Positions 1 through 11,224 of a stretch of DNA of 64,000 bases are shown piece by piece. The notes below the pieces were generated by a model, which saw only the letters and a list, made by a program, of their open reading frames with translations, was not told the DNA's origin and searched no databases. The translations under genes and the position numbers were made by a program. The stretch is taken from assembly GCF_000757885.1 (NCBI RefSeq), contig NZ_JQCR01000002.1, forward strand, positions 2,666,001 through 2,730,000. The letters run 5' to 3'. Origin of the DNA: Paenibacillus wynnii. Lineage in GTDB: Bacteria; Bacillota; Bacilli; Paenibacillales; Paenibacillaceae. Position 1 is the stretch's first letter; each line of letters begins with the position of its first letter.

Positions 1-644
1 CCTTAATGGACGGAAGGCCGGATCTCGGGGCTTCTGGTTGTAAAATTATTTTGCCGGACGGGTCGCTGGACAAAGCGTGTAAAAGAGGTTTTCCTACACC
101 GGCGGCTTCCTTTTATTATGCTTTTGGATTCAGCAGGCTTTTCCCGGATCGTCCGAGGTTCAATGGCTACCAGTTGGGTTATCTGGATCCTGATCTGGAT
201 TACCCCGTAGATTGTCTGGTGGGTGCGTTCATGCTGCTCCGGCGGGAGACGATCGAGCAAGTAGGTGGGCTGGACGAGAATTTCTTCATGTACGGTGAGG
301 ATTTGGATTGGTGCTTCCGCATTAAAGAAGCCGGCTGGGGCATTTATTATTATCCGCAGACGACCATAATTCATTTGAAGGGCGGCAGTGCCAGACGCAG
401 ACCGTTCAAGATCGTTTACGAATTCCACAGAGCAATGATTTTATTTCATAGGAAGCATTATAGTAAGCAGTACAACAGTATGATTAATGGAGCAGTATAT
501 GCAGGAGTTGGAGTAAAGTTTGCGATCTCCCTTTTGCGAAATGCATTAACCTTTCCAAGACAGGTACCTCTTCCGTCACAGAGCCTTTCTACTATCGGGC
601 AAGCCGATTCCCGGAATGAATCAAACACAGAGGTGAGATTATGA
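1..644 (+). CDS. Glycosyltransferase family 2 (C-terminal part, cut by window start)
   Basis: The frame is open from the first bases, so the 5' end lies outside the window and the first visible ATG (6) need not be the start. About 213 codons are visible. The segment YGEDLDWCFR near visible residue 97 is the ED-containing acceptor/base motif of GT2 rhamnosyl- or glucosyltransferases of the GT-A fold; the nucleotide-binding N-terminal half with its DXD is missing. Weakly hydrophobic stretch near residues 165-180. Its stop overlaps the start of the next gene (ATGA at 641), so the two are translationally coupled in an exopolysaccharide operon. Donor and acceptor sugars cannot be told from sequence. 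Confidence 0.85.
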   Translation, partial: LMDGRPDLGASGCKIILPDGSLDKACKRGFPTPAASFYYAFGFSRLFPDRPRFNGYQLGYLDPDLDYPVDCLVGAFMLLRRETIEQVGGLDENFFMYGEDLDWCFRIKEAGWGIYYYPQTTIIHLKGGSARRRPFKIVYEFHRAMILFHRKHYSKQYNSMINGAVYAGVGVKFAISLLRNALTFPRQVPLPSQSLSTIGQADSRNESNTEVRL

Positions 645-2047
645 TTCGCCGTAATCAAAGGTTCTTAACACAGATTTATATGGTCGCAGACTTTCTGGTC
701 ATTCAGATGTCCTTTCTGGCAGCCTGGTGGCTCAAGTTCAAAAGCGGTTGGATGCATTTTGTGAATCCGCTGCCCGTAGAGTCTTACGCCTATTGGAGTC
801 TTATATATGGTGGCATTTCAGTGATGATTGGTATTGTCCTGTCCCTTTATTTACCTAAGCGCAAGAAACGTTTTGTTGATGAATTTTTAAAGATCTTTCA
901 AGTGCACATTATGTCTATCTTTTTCCTGCTCGGTCTGATGTTTTTTGTAAAAGAAATAGACATTTCCCGGGCTTACCTAGCCCTTTATATGGGATTCTTA
1001 CTGCTGTCGATTATGTTATATCGATATGTGGTGAAGACGATGCTCAAATCCTTGCGTGAAAAAGGCTTCAACCGCCAATATGTTCTAATTCTTGGTGCAG
1101 GTACACTCGGTAAAAGATTCTATAATAATCTGGAACAGTATCCGGAATTGGGATATGAAGCCATAGGTTTTCTGGATGATTACCTTACTTGGGACGGGAT
1201 TGAAGAACATCGTTATAAGCCAATTCTGGGAACGGTCGATCAGTTGTCCGGGATGCTTGAGATGCTGCCTGTGGATGAGGTGATATTAGCTCTTCCGCTG
1301 GATGCCCATTCCAAATACCCATCTATTATTGCCGCTTGTGAAAAGGCTGGGGTACGTACACTAATTATTCCCGATTTCTTTGATTATCTGCCAGCTAGAC
1401 CCTACTTTGATAACTTTGCAGGTATGCCTATGATTAATGTGCGTGATATTCCACTGGATATGGCTGGTAATAAAATGGCGAAGCGATTATTTGATATTAT
1501 ATTCTCTTTATTCGCCATTATCATGATGTCTCCGGTGATGTTATTTGTTGCTTTGGGTGTGCGTTTGACCTCGGCAGGAGCGGTTATTTTTAAGCAGGAG
1601 CGAGTCGGCTTGAATCGACGCTCGTTCATGATGTATAAATTCCGCTCTATGAAGATGCAGCAGGATGGCGAAGAGGATACAGGCTGGTCAACACCGGAGG
1701 ACCCACGCAGAACTCGATTTGGCACCTTTATTCGCAAGACTAGTCTAGATGAGCTGCCACAGTTCTTTAATGTCTTGATGGGGCAAATGAGCGTCGTAGG
1801 GCCCCGGCCGGAGCGTCCCTTCTATGTTCAGCAGTTCCGCGGTGAAATTCCCAAGTATATGGTTAAGCATCATGTTCGTCCTGGTATTACAGGCTGGGCT
1901 CAGAGCAATGGGTTGCGCGGTGACACCTCTATTGAAGACCGGATTAAGCATGACATTTTCTATATTGAGAATTGGTCGCTGCTGTTCGATATTCGTATTA
2001 TCTTCAAAACGATCCGTAATGGGTTTAAGAATAATAACGCCTATTAA
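641..2047 (+). CDS. Undecaprenyl-phosphate sugar phosphotransferase (WcaJ/PglC-type, polyprenyl glycosylphosphotransferase)
   Basis: 468 aa, full family length. Membrane segments at about residues 11-30, 48-70, 88-103 and 111-130; a Rossmann-like domain with GAGTLG at 152-157; a re-entrant/TM helix at about 283-308; then the catalytic bacterial sugar transferase domain with KFRSM (323-327), DELPQFFNVLMG (360 on) and VVGPRP (375-380). Such enzymes move a hexose-1-phosphate from a UDP-sugar to undecaprenyl phosphate, the first membrane step of exopolysaccharide repeat-unit assembly. Overlaps the upstream glycosyltransferase by 4 nt and is the last gene of that operon. The sugar (glucose or galactose) is not determined by the sequence. 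Confidence 0.93.
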   Translation: MIRRNQRFLTQIYMVADFLVIQMSFLAAWWLKFKSGWMHFVNPLPVESYAYWSLIYGGISVMIGIVLSLYLPKRKKRFVDEFLKIFQVHIMSIFFLLGLMFFVKEIDISRAYLALYMGFLLLSIMLYRYVVKTMLKSLREKGFNRQYVLILGAGTLGKRFYNNLEQYPELGYEAIGFLDDYLTWDGIEEHRYKPILGTVDQLSGMLEMLPVDEVILALPLDAHSKYPSIIAACEKAGVRTLIIPDFFDYLPARPYFDNFAGMPMINVRDIPLDMAGNKMAKRLFDIIFSLFAIIMMSPVMLFVALGVRLTSAGAVIFKQERVGLNRRSFMMYKFRSMKMQQDGEEDTGWSTPEDPRRTRFGTFIRKTSLDELPQFFNVLMGQMSVVGPRPERPFYVQQFRGEIPKYMVKHHVRPGITGWAQSNGLRGDTSIEDRIKHDIFYIENWSLLFDIRIIFKTIRNGFKNNNAY

Positions 2048-2067
2048 GGATCAAAACCAAAAAAAGT

Positions 2068-2246
2068 GGTTGACCGTTTGTGAAACAAACCGCTACGGGT
2101 TCGGAGGGTTCTTGCGATCGCTGTTAAAGCCTGATTTCTTGATTGTAAAATGATTTATAGGTTGAAAATCGGGCTTTAAAGGCGAACACTGCCGTTTCTC
2201 CAGAATCCCTCCGACCCTCCGCTCTGTTCGCTCGTAAAGTCAACCT
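2068..2246. repeat. Long imperfect palindromic intergenic repeat, copy A
   Basis: The 334-base gap 2048-2381 holds no gene. Ends GGTTGAC (2069-2075) and GTCAACC (2239-2245) are inverted, and the inner arms CGGAGGG...TTAAAGCCTGATTT and AAATCGGGCTTTAAA...CCCTCCG are imperfect complements. The reverse complement of this element resembles copy B at 4634-4842 over most of its length, sharing CGGAGGG, a TCGCCTTT/TCCGCCTTT core and the string ATCAAGAAATC. Function unknown. Confidence 0.7.
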
Positions 2247-2313
2247 CTGATTTTAAGATTGAGCCCTTATTAATTCTTTATCGTACATGGTGGCCTGACT
2301 TTGGTTAAAAGAT

Positions 2314-2350
2314 CCCCGTTTTGCCTTCGGCAGAACGGGGTATTGTTTTG
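2314..2350 (+). terminator. Rho-independent terminator-like hairpin
   Basis: Stem CCCCGTTTTGCC with GGCAGAACGGGG around a short TTC loop, followed by a broken T tract (TATTGTTTTG). Ends the exopolysaccharide operon before the GDPD-like gene. Confidence 0.7.
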
Positions 2351-2381
2351 TTAACTAACTTAGAAAAGGAAACCACACACT

Positions 2382-3242
2382 ATGAATGAGAAAAGACTAA
2401 TTCCATCCCTCATTATTGCAGCATCACTTGTGGTATTGCTAATGATTACATTCGGAAATCAGGAGGAGGTTTCCGGAACTGACTTCCCGGAATATCGTAT
2501 AGTAGCGCATGCTATGGGCGGTATTAACGAACTGCCATATACCAATACCTTTGAAGCGTTTATAGCTAATTATGAGCAGGGCACTCGTCTATTTGAAACC
2601 GATTTACTGTTGACGGGTGACGGGAAGCTGGTCGCGCGTCATGAGTGGACTACCCATATGAGTGAGATGCTCGGACAGTTGGAGATTCTACCTGCAAATA
2701 AACAAGGAGTTGTCCTGAATTATCGTGAATTCATGAATACTCCGATACAAGGAATGTATTCTCCTTTGGACTGGGAGATGATCCTTGATCTGCTGCAGCA
2801 CTACCCCGATGCTTATATTGTGACAGATACGAAGGAAGCGGACCCGGTTCTGATGATCAAGGAGTTTGAAATTTTGACGGAGGCAGCCAGCCGTCGGGAT
2901 CCAGCATTGCTGGAGCGTATCATTCCGCAGATTTACAGCCGTTCTATGCTGGCGCAGATCCATGAGATCCACCCTTTTTCTCATGTTATATATACTCTTT
3001 ATGAATCCCAGGACAGCGATCAAGAGGTGATTGATTTTGTGAAGGATAGCGGAGTGGATGTAACCATGCCGGAAAACAGGGTCACCAGAAAATTTGTGAA
3101 GGCGCTTAAAAATTCAGGAGCACGGGTATATGTTCATACCATTAATGACGTTCAGCAAATACAGAAGTTGTCCCGGATGGGTGTGGATGGATTTTACACT
3201 GATTTTGTAGCTGAGAATGATTTGAATCCTATTCATAGATAG
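2382..3242 (+). CDS. Glycerophosphodiester phosphodiesterase-like protein, secreted or membrane-anchored
   Basis: 286 aa. N-terminal hydrophobic helix at about residues 8-24 acts as a signal anchor or uncleaved signal peptide, putting the domain outside the membrane. The TIM-barrel signature is recognisable: H43 in VAHAMGG, the NTFEAF segment (from N55), E72-x-D74, TGDGKLVARH with H87. The usual HRG of active GDPDs is AHAMGG here, so the conserved Arg after the first His is absent; activity or substrate may differ from classic glycerophosphodiesterases. RBS AAAGGAAA lies just upstream. Single-gene unit bounded by terminators on both sides. Confidence 0.82.
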   Translation: MNEKRLIPSLIIAASLVVLLMITFGNQEEVSGTDFPEYRIVAHAMGGINELPYTNTFEAFIANYEQGTRLFETDLLLTGDGKLVARHEWTTHMSEMLGQLEILPANKQGVVLNYREFMNTPIQGMYSPLDWEMILDLLQHYPDAYIVTDTKEADPVLMIKEFEILTEAASRRDPALLERIIPQIYSRSMLAQIHEIHPFSHVIYTLYESQDSDQEVIDFVKDSGVDVTMPENRVTRKFVKALKNSGARVYVHTINDVQQIQKLSRMGVDGFYTDFVAENDLNPIHR

Positions 3243-3246
3243 TGGG

Positions 3247-3277
3247 AAAAATGCGAAAAAATGTTCGCATTTTTTTC
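3247..3277 (+). terminator. Rho-independent terminator
   Basis: AAAAATGCGA pairs with TCGCATTTTT, followed by T residues, immediately after the GDPD-like stop codon. Confidence 0.8.
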
Positions 3278-3462
3278 TGTCTGCAAATTGACAGGTATGC
3301 AATGCTAGCATAGACTAGATCTATATCTTTTGCGTGGCAGAAGACGTTTTGTCCAAATATAAAAATCTATGTGTTCCACATTATAAATTATCCTTCTATT
3401 TTGGCTCAAAACTAAAATCAGTTCTTGACAGGTGACGAGAAAGACAGAAATCCATTACGCCC

Positions 3463-3650
3463 AATAGAGGGGTTTTCTCCCTCTATTTCTGCACTCGCCA
3501 CCCCGTTTGGGCAATTAGAGGGAATTTCGCCCGCTAATTTTGAAGATATACCTTTTTGGGACGGTATGGAAAAGAATATAGGGGTATTTTCCCTTTAATC
3601 TCATATTCATGGCGTTTCGGTCGGTATTAGCGGGCATTTTCCCCTCTAAT
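3463..3650. repeat. Array of four short hairpin repeats
   Basis: In the 646-base gap 3243-3888, four related inverted repeats follow one another: AATAGAGGG/CCCTCTATT (3463-3487, perfect 9 bp), AATTAGAGGG/CCCGCTAATT (3513-3539, one mismatch), a degenerate ATATAGGGG/CCCTTTAAT (3576-3599) and ATTAGCGGG/CCCTCTAAT type (3626-3650, one mismatch). Starts are about 50, 62 and 50 bases apart, and spacers 1 and 3 share a GCGTTT/CGTTTGGG-like core. No ORF or tRNA is present; the rest of the gap shows nothing recognisable. Role unknown. Confidence 0.75.
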
Positions 3651-3888
3651 TCACCGAAGGACTGGTCCGCAACCCGGATTCGCTACCTGTAAGACGTAGT
3701 TGCCCCAAACCCGGTGAAACATCAGGCGAAGTTAAATCGAAATCGTTCCCGGCCACAGTGACGTAAACGGAAAATCAAGCACTCATTTCGAGAAAGAGCC
3801 TCTATTTTTACGAGAAACGTCTGTCGTCCCATAAAGACGATGAAGTCGTTTCTTCTTATGCCTATATGAATATTAAGGATGGAAAAGA

Positions 3889-4608
3889 ATGCAATCAATT
3901 CAACAAATGATCAAGCCTTGGCGGCATGTATTCAAGCTGGATCCTGATCGGCTAATTAGCGACGAAGATCTCCAGTCCGTCTGCTTGTCGGGCAGCGATG
4001 CCATCTTAATAGGAGGCTCTACAGGAGTAACCTATGAGAATACCGTGGATCTTCTAACCAGAGTACGGCGGTATAAGCTTCCTTGTGCTCTTGAGGTTTC
4101 TCATTTGGAAGCTGTTGTGCCGGGGTTTGATTTGTATATGATTCCTATGGTGCTTAATTCACCGGAACCGGCTTGGATACTCGGCCACCATCGACAGGCT
4201 ATTGAACGGTACGGGAGTTTCATTCCATGGGAAAGGCTGCTTACAGAAGGTTATATTGTGCTGAATGATGACTCATCCGTGGCGCGTCTGACAAGTGCGG
4301 AGACTGAACTTACCGCAGAAGCAGCCGCAGCTTACGCACAAATAGCCGATAAGCTAATGAAGCTGCCGATTGTTTACCTGGAGTATAGCGGCAGGTTTGG
4401 AGATATGGATACGGTGCAGACTGTCCGAGAGAATGTGGAATACAGTCAGCTCTTCTATGGCGGCGGCATAACCGGTGAAGCTGAAGCAACGCAGGCTGCA
4501 GCCCTTTGCGACACCGTTGTTGTTGGCAATATCATCTACCGTGATATACAGCAGGCACTGCGTACTGTGGCGGCTGTCAAGATGACGAAACCTCTCACTT
4601 ATTTATAG
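3889..4608 (+). CDS. pcrB: Heptaprenylglyceryl phosphate synthase PcrB
   Basis: 239 aa TIM-barrel of the GGGP/PcrB family, cytosolic; in Bacillota it joins heptaprenyl diphosphate to sn-glycerol-1-phosphate, making an archaeal-type ether lipid. Visible family segments: ILIGGSTG near residue 40, EVSHLEAVVPGFDLYMIP at about 70-88, YLEYSGRFG near 165, the phosphate-binding FYGGGITG near 189 and VVGNIIYRD near 207. RBS AAGGATGG precedes ATG 3889. Sits directly upstream of pcrA and ligA, the usual Bacillota neighbourhood, but separated from pcrA by 270 bases containing a repeat. Confidence 0.95.
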   Translation: MQSIQQMIKPWRHVFKLDPDRLISDEDLQSVCLSGSDAILIGGSTGVTYENTVDLLTRVRRYKLPCALEVSHLEAVVPGFDLYMIPMVLNSPEPAWILGHHRQAIERYGSFIPWERLLTEGYIVLNDDSSVARLTSAETELTAEAAAAYAQIADKLMKLPIVYLEYSGRFGDMDTVQTVRENVEYSQLFYGGGITGEAEATQAAALCDTVVVGNIIYRDIQQALRTVAAVKMTKPLTYL

Positions 4609-4633
4609 TAGTTTTATGAAGAGCACTTAGTGG

Positions 4634-4842
4634 ATTGAACTTAAAAAATTGACAAAAAGGTTGGAAGTAACGGAGGGGAATTTTGGGACTGGAAGAGCGG
4701 TAGCGTCCGCCTTTGTATCCGGATTTCAGCCGCTAAAAGCGGTACAAATCAAGAAATCTGGAGACAACAGCGGCTGGAAGTACAACATTCACCGTAGTTA
4801 CGCCCCAAATTAAAGTGGATAAATGTTAAGTTCAACTTATAT
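4634..4842. repeat. Long imperfect palindromic intergenic repeat, copy B
   Basis: Between pcrB and pcrA. Outer arms TTGAACTTAA and TTAAGTTCAA are a perfect 10-bp inverted repeat; the inner parts (AGCGGTAGCG...GGATTTCAGCCGCT and AATCAAGAAATCTGG...AGCGGCTGG) are imperfect complements. It matches the reverse complement of copy A (2068-2246). Size about 0.2 kb, no coding potential, consistent with a non-autonomous or REP-like element. Confidence 0.7.
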
Positions 4843-4880
4843 AGTGGATTAATTTACAACTGGAAAGGAGCATGTCCTAC

Positions 4881-7226
4881 ATGCAACCTGTTAACATACA
4901 AGAAGCCGTTAGTCGTCTGAATCCCCCTCAGCGGCAGGCGGTAGAAATCACCGAGAATCCTCTGCTGATTATGGCTGGAGCGGGCAGCGGCAAGACACGG
5001 GTACTTACACATCGCATAGCTTCGTTGATTGCCACCCGCAAGGCTCCGCCTTGGGCGATTTTAGCCATAACGTTTACCAATAAAGCCGCAAGAGAAATGC
5101 AGGAACGGGTATCCAAATTGGTTGGACCCGAGGGCCGGGATATTTGGGTATCTACGTTTCACTCCATGTGCGTACGTATTTTGCGGAAGGATATCGAACG
5201 TATCGGCTTTACCTCCAACTTTTCCATCCTGGATTCTACAGATCAATTGTCCGTTGTTCGCAATTGTATGAAGGAACTGAACATCGACACCAAAAAGTTC
5301 GAGCCGAAGGCCGTACAAGCTGTAATCAGCGCATCCAAAAATGAACTCATCACCCCTGCTCAGTATGAGCAAAAGGTCGGAGATTACTTTGAAGGCCTTA
5401 TCGCTAAGGTTTATAAAATGTATCAAAGACGCCTGAAGAGTAACAACTCGCTCGATTTTGACGACCTCATTATGAAGACCATAGAATTGTTCCAAGAAGT
5501 CCCGGAGGTACTGGATTTCTATCAAAAGAAGTTCAAGTATATCCATGTGGATGAGTATCAGGATACGAACCGGGCTCAGTATATGCTGTGCAAGATGCTG
5601 GCGGATAATCACCACCGTATCTGTGTGGTAGGAGATAGCGATCAATCGATATACCGTTGGCGCGGTGCGGATATCACCAATATTCTTAACTTTGAAGAAG
5701 ACTATCCAGAAGCTAAGGTTATTCTGTTGGAACAGAATTATCGCTCTACCTCCAACATATTGAATGCCGCTAACGGAGTGATCGCTCTGAATACCGGACG
5801 TAAGCCCAAGAAGCTATGGACGGATGCGGATGAGGGGCCGAAGATCAAGGTGTACCGTGCAGACTCCGAGCATGATGAAGGGTATTTTGTAACCGGGGAA
5901 ATCAGCAAAAATGTGAAAGAGGGCAGTGCTTACCAAAATCATGCCATTCTTTACCGAACCAATGCCCAATCACGGGTAATTGAGGAAATCCTGATTAAAT
6001 CTGATATTCCTTATCAAATTGTGGGCGGCATTAAGTTCTACGACCGTAAAGAAATTAAAGATTTGCTAGCGTACTTACGCCTGCTGTCCAACCCTGATGA
6101 TGATATTAGCTTAACCCGGATTATCAATGTTCCGAAGCGCGGTCTGGGCGACACCACAGTAGGTAAGCTGGCAGCAGCTGCGGGAGAGCGTGGAATCTCT
6201 ATCTTCCGTGTTTTACAAACCGTGGATGATCTCGGTTTTGCCGGACGGACTCGTAACATGCTGGTTGAATTTTACGATATGATTGAAGCCCTGCACCGGA
6301 TGGTAGAATTCCTGTCCGTGACGGAGCTGACGGAAAAAATTCTTGAGATGTCCCAGTACCGTCTGGAACTGCAAAATGAGAATACACTCGAATCCCGCTC
6401 ACGGCTGGAGAATATCGATGAGTTCCTATCGGTGACCATGGAGTTTGAGAAAAATAATGAAGACAAATCACTGGTTTCCTTCCTTACCGATCTGGCCCTC
6501 ATTGCGGATATTGATAGCGTGAATGATGAGGAAGAACGCAGTGATGCCGTTGTGCTTATGACGATGCACAGCGCGAAGGGACTGGAGTTCCCGACTGTAT
6601 TTATTGTCGGCATGGAGGAAGGAGTATTTCCTCACAGCCGGGCCTTTCAGGATAATGACGAGCTGGAAGAGGAACGTCGTCTTGCTTATGTAGGGATTAC
6701 CCGAGCCGAGAAGCAGCTGTTCCTCTCTTGTGCACGGATGCGTACACTGTTCGGACGAACAACGGCAAATGCGCCATCCCGCTTCCTGGAAGAGATCCCG
6801 GAAGAACTGAAAGAAGACACGGTCATGAACTCCGATCGCTTCCGGCGTGGAGGAACTGAAGTGGGCGGCGCCTATGGCGGACGTGGCTTTGGAGGTGGAA
6901 GCCGTGGCAACTTTGGCGGAGGGAACACTTCTACGGCCACACGAAACGGAGCAGGTTCCACTGGAGGGACCGGACCTCTTGCAGCAGGCCAGAACCGCGT
7001 GGTTGTTACCACTGGAGGACCTCAGCGTACTACGGGAACCGGAGCTACTGCATCATCCGGTGGTTTTAATGCGGGTGATAAGGTGTCTCACGGCAAGTGG
7101 GGCATCGGGACGGTGGTATCTGTCAAAGGAAGCGGCAACGATACGGAGCTGCAGATTGCTTTCCCCGCACCGGTTGGCATAAAGCGACTGCTAGCTGGGT
7201 TTGCACCGATTACCAAAGTGGAATAG
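4881..7226 (+). CDS. pcrA: ATP-dependent DNA helicase PcrA (UvrD/Rep family, SF1A)
   Basis: 781 aa from ATG 4881, which lies 10 nt after RBS AAAGGAG; the in-frame ATG at 4872 is too close to that RBS. 3'-5' helicase for nucleotide excision repair, replication restart and plasmid rolling circle replication. Walker A AGAGSGKT (32-39), motif Ia [10 protein letters not shown] (64-73), DEAD-type motif VDEYQDTN (223-230), motif [15 protein letters not shown] (251-262), later [15 protein letters not shown] and VGITRAEK. After the helicase core comes a glycine-rich, low-complexity linker of roughly 80 residues (about 654-730) with several RGG/GGR elements, then a C-terminal Tudor-like domain ([17 protein letters not shown]). 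Followed by ligA. Confidence 0.98.
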   Translation: MQPVNIQEAVSRLNPPQRQAVEITENPLLIMAGAGSGKTRVLTHRIASLIATRKAPPWAILAITFTNKAAREMQERVSKLVGPEGRDIWVSTFHSMCVRILRKDIERIGFTSNFSILDSTDQLSVVRNCMKELNIDTKKFEPKAVQAVISASKNELITPAQYEQKVGDYFEGLIAKVYKMYQRRLKSNNSLDFDDLIMKTIELFQEVPEVLDFYQKKFKYIHVDEYQDTNRAQYMLCKMLADNHHRICVVGDSDQSIYRWRGADITNILNFEEDYPEAKVILLEQNYRSTSNILNAANGVIALNTGRKPKKLWTDADEGPKIKVYRADSEHDEGYFVTGEISKNVKEGSAYQNHAILYRTNAQSRVIEEILIKSDIPYQIVGGIKFYDRKEIKDLLAYLRLLSNPDDDISLTRIINVPKRGLGDTTVGKLAAAAGERGISIFRVLQTVDDLGFAGRTRNMLVEFYDMIEALHRMVEFLSVTELTEKILEMSQYRLELQNENTLESRSRLENIDEFLSVTMEFEKNNEDKSLVSFLTDLALIADIDSVNDEEERSDAVVLMTMHSAKGLEFPTVFIVGMEEGVFPHSRAFQDNDELEEERRLAYVGITRAEKQLFLSCARMRTLFGRTTANAPSRFLEEIPEELKEDTVMNSDRFRRGGTEVGGAYGGRGFGGGSRGNFGGGNTSTATRNGAGSTGGTGPLAAGQNRVVVTTGGPQRTTGTGATASSGGFNAGDKVSHGKWGIGTVVSVKGSGNDTELQIAFPAPVGIKRLLAGFAPITKVE

Positions 7227-7300
7227 CGGCTAATGGGGTTAACTGCCTCACTTTTGGAACACGATAAGGATAGGAATATATGGACGGAGGGTGTCCCTGA

Positions 7301-9304
<2,004 letters not shown>

Positions 9305-9339
9305 AGAACAAGAAGCGAAACAATTTCATATCCCCATAC

Positions 9340-9388
9340 AACGTCCCGGTTCACTTTCGTTTAGCAGCGAATAGAGCCGGGACGTTTT
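9340..9388 (+). terminator. Rho-independent terminator after ligA
   Basis: AACGTCCCGGTTC pairs with GAGCCGGGACGTT with a loop of about 20 bases, then TTTTGCGTTTT. Confidence 0.75.
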
Positions 9389-9491
9389 GCGTTTTGAAAA
9401 TTTAATACAAACAACGGCTTGTTTTGATCATTCGTTAACCTTTGAGAGGTAAGCTTGATTAGATCTCGACAATAAGGAAAGGGGAATGAAA

Positions 9492-11213
9492 TTGAATACA
9501 TTCATGAAAAGTATGATTGTTGGCGGAATTGCTGTAGCCGTTGTATCAAGTACTACCCTTGTGGGAGCAGCACAGAATCCGAAAAAGGAAGTAATTCCTG
9601 CTAAGGCTACATCCAAGAACCTTATCGTTCTGATCGGCGATGGTATGGGTGCCGCTCAAGTCTCCGCCGCACGCTACTACCAGCAGTATACGAAGGGAAT
9701 CAGTCACCTTAATATTGACCCTTACTATGTAGGGCAAGCCACTACATATGCGGATCGTGGTGAGGACGGAGGCAAAATTGTTTCAGGAATTGTTACGGAT
9801 TCCGCTTCTGCGGGGACGGCTTTTGCAACAGGTCATAAAACATACAACGCGGGGATCAGCGTCTCTAACGAAGATGTATCGAAACCCTTTGCTTCTATAA
9901 TAGAAGCGGCTGAGGTTAACGGCAAAGCCACAGGACTGGTTACAACAGCCCGGATCACCCATGCAACCCCTGCCGTCTATGCTTCCCATGTCCGCAGTCG
10001 TGATAATGAGTCTGCTATTGCCTCTCAATATCTCGATAGTGGTGTCGATGTCCTGTTGGGCGGAGGCAAGCAGTTTTTTGTAACGAAAGAGGAGAAGGGT
10101 AAACGGACGGATAAAAACATCCTAGCGGACTTCCAAGCCAAGGGTTATACCCTGGTTGAGAATACGGCCAGTCTGAACGCTCTTCCATCCCAAACTACCA
10201 AAGTACTCGGTTTATTCGGCAACTCCCACGTAGCTTATGTTCCTGATCGTACTGCTGAGATTCCAAGCTTGGCTGCAATGACCTCCAAAGCGCTGAACAT
10301 CCTCTCGACAGATAAAGACGGCTTCGTGATGATGATCGAGGGTGGCCGTATCGACCATTCCGGACATGCTAACGATTTGCCGACACTGGTACAGGAAGTA
10401 CTGGATTTCGATGCCGCATTCAAAACAGCGATTGAATATGCCAAAAAAGATGGCAACACATCCGTTGTCGTCACCGCAGACCATGAAACGGGCGGACTCT
10501 CCCTATCCCGAGATAATATTTATGAGATCAATATCGACCTTTGGGATAAACAAAAGCACTCTTCCGAAAGTTTAGCAGCTGCACTGGAAGCCGCGAAGAC
10601 ACCAGAGGAAATCCGCAGTATCGTAACTGCAAATACTTGGATTACTGATTTATCGGATGAAGAGGTTAAGCAAATTATGGCGGGTGACGGCTCCTCTTAT
10701 AAACGTGAGGGGGCATACAATGCTGTAATTTCGAAGCGTCTGCTGGTGGGTTGGTCCGGTCATGGACATTCGGCGGTTGATGTAGGTGTGTGGGCATACG
10801 GCCCAATAGCGGATAAGATCAAAGGCCAAATAGACAACACACAAATTGCCACTGTTGGAGCAAGTATTATTGGAGTTGACCTCGCCAAAAGTTCTAAAGA
10901 GCTGCAATCAAAATATTTATTTCCTAAATTTAAAGTCAATCGCGAGAATGTAGTGCTTTACCCTGCTGAAGCATTAGTAACTGCATTAGGCGGTACCTTC
11001 AAGGGAGACACCTCTGCAGTCAACCTTTTGGTAGGGAAAAACACTGTCACTGTAAACTTGACTGCGCAAACTGCTGCCTTTAATGGTGCGGCTGCTTCCT
11101 ACACCGTAGACATCGATAATGGCAAATTGTATTTACCGCTTGTTGCATTTAGCCAATTGACGGGCAAAACGCTGCTTTGGGATGCGTTGTCCGAACGGAT
11201 TATATTGCGATAG
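9492..11213 (+). CDS. Secreted alkaline phosphatase (PhoA family) with C-terminal stalk/copper amine oxidase-like domain
   Basis: Exported zinc/magnesium phosphomonoesterase. TTG 9492 lies 7 nt after AAAGGGG; ATG 9486 is in frame but almost touches the RBS. Signal peptide about residues 1-29 (VGGIAVAVVSSTTLVGAA). Core motifs: LIGDGMG, VTDSASAGTAFATGHKT with the phosphorylated Ser, DHSGHANDL, TADHETGG and GWSGHGHSAVDVGVW, supplying the metal-binding Asp/His residues. After residue about 480 an extra module (LYPAEALVTALGGTF...LYLPLVAFSQLTGKTL...ERIIL) resembles the copper amine oxidase N-terminal-like stalk repeats found in Paenibacillus surface proteins. Upstream of a possible metal ABC system. 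Confidence 0.93.
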   Translation: MNTFMKSMIVGGIAVAVVSSTTLVGAAQNPKKEVIPAKATSKNLIVLIGDGMGAAQVSAARYYQQYTKGISHLNIDPYYVGQATTYADRGEDGGKIVSGIVTDSASAGTAFATGHKTYNAGISVSNEDVSKPFASIIEAAEVNGKATGLVTTARITHATPAVYASHVRSRDNESAIASQYLDSGVDVLLGGGKQFFVTKEEKGKRTDKNILADFQAKGYTLVENTASLNALPSQTTKVLGLFGNSHVAYVPDRTAEIPSLAAMTSKALNILSTDKDGFVMMIEGGRIDHSGHANDLPTLVQEVLDFDAAFKTAIEYAKKDGNTSVVVTADHETGGLSLSRDNIYEINIDLWDKQKHSSESLAAALEAAKTPEEIRSIVTANTWITDLSDEEVKQIMAGDGSSYKREGAYNAVISKRLLVGWSGHGHSAVDVGVWAYGPIADKIKGQIDNTQIATVGASIIGVDLAKSSKELQSKYLFPKFKVNRENVVLYPAEALVTALGGTFKGDTSAVNLLVGKNTVTVNLTAQTAAFNGAAASYTVDIDNGKLYLPLVAFSQLTGKTLLWDALSERIILR

Positions 11214-11224
11214 GGGGAAATGTT

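Noticed and set aside
3463-3650. CRISPR array
   Set aside because: Units are hairpins that vary in sequence, spacing is uneven (50, 62, 50), spacers are related to each other and no cas genes are present.
9400-9485. Pho box or Zur box upstream of alkaline phosphatase
   Set aside because: TTAACC and similar words occur but no regular repeat or palindrome could be supported.
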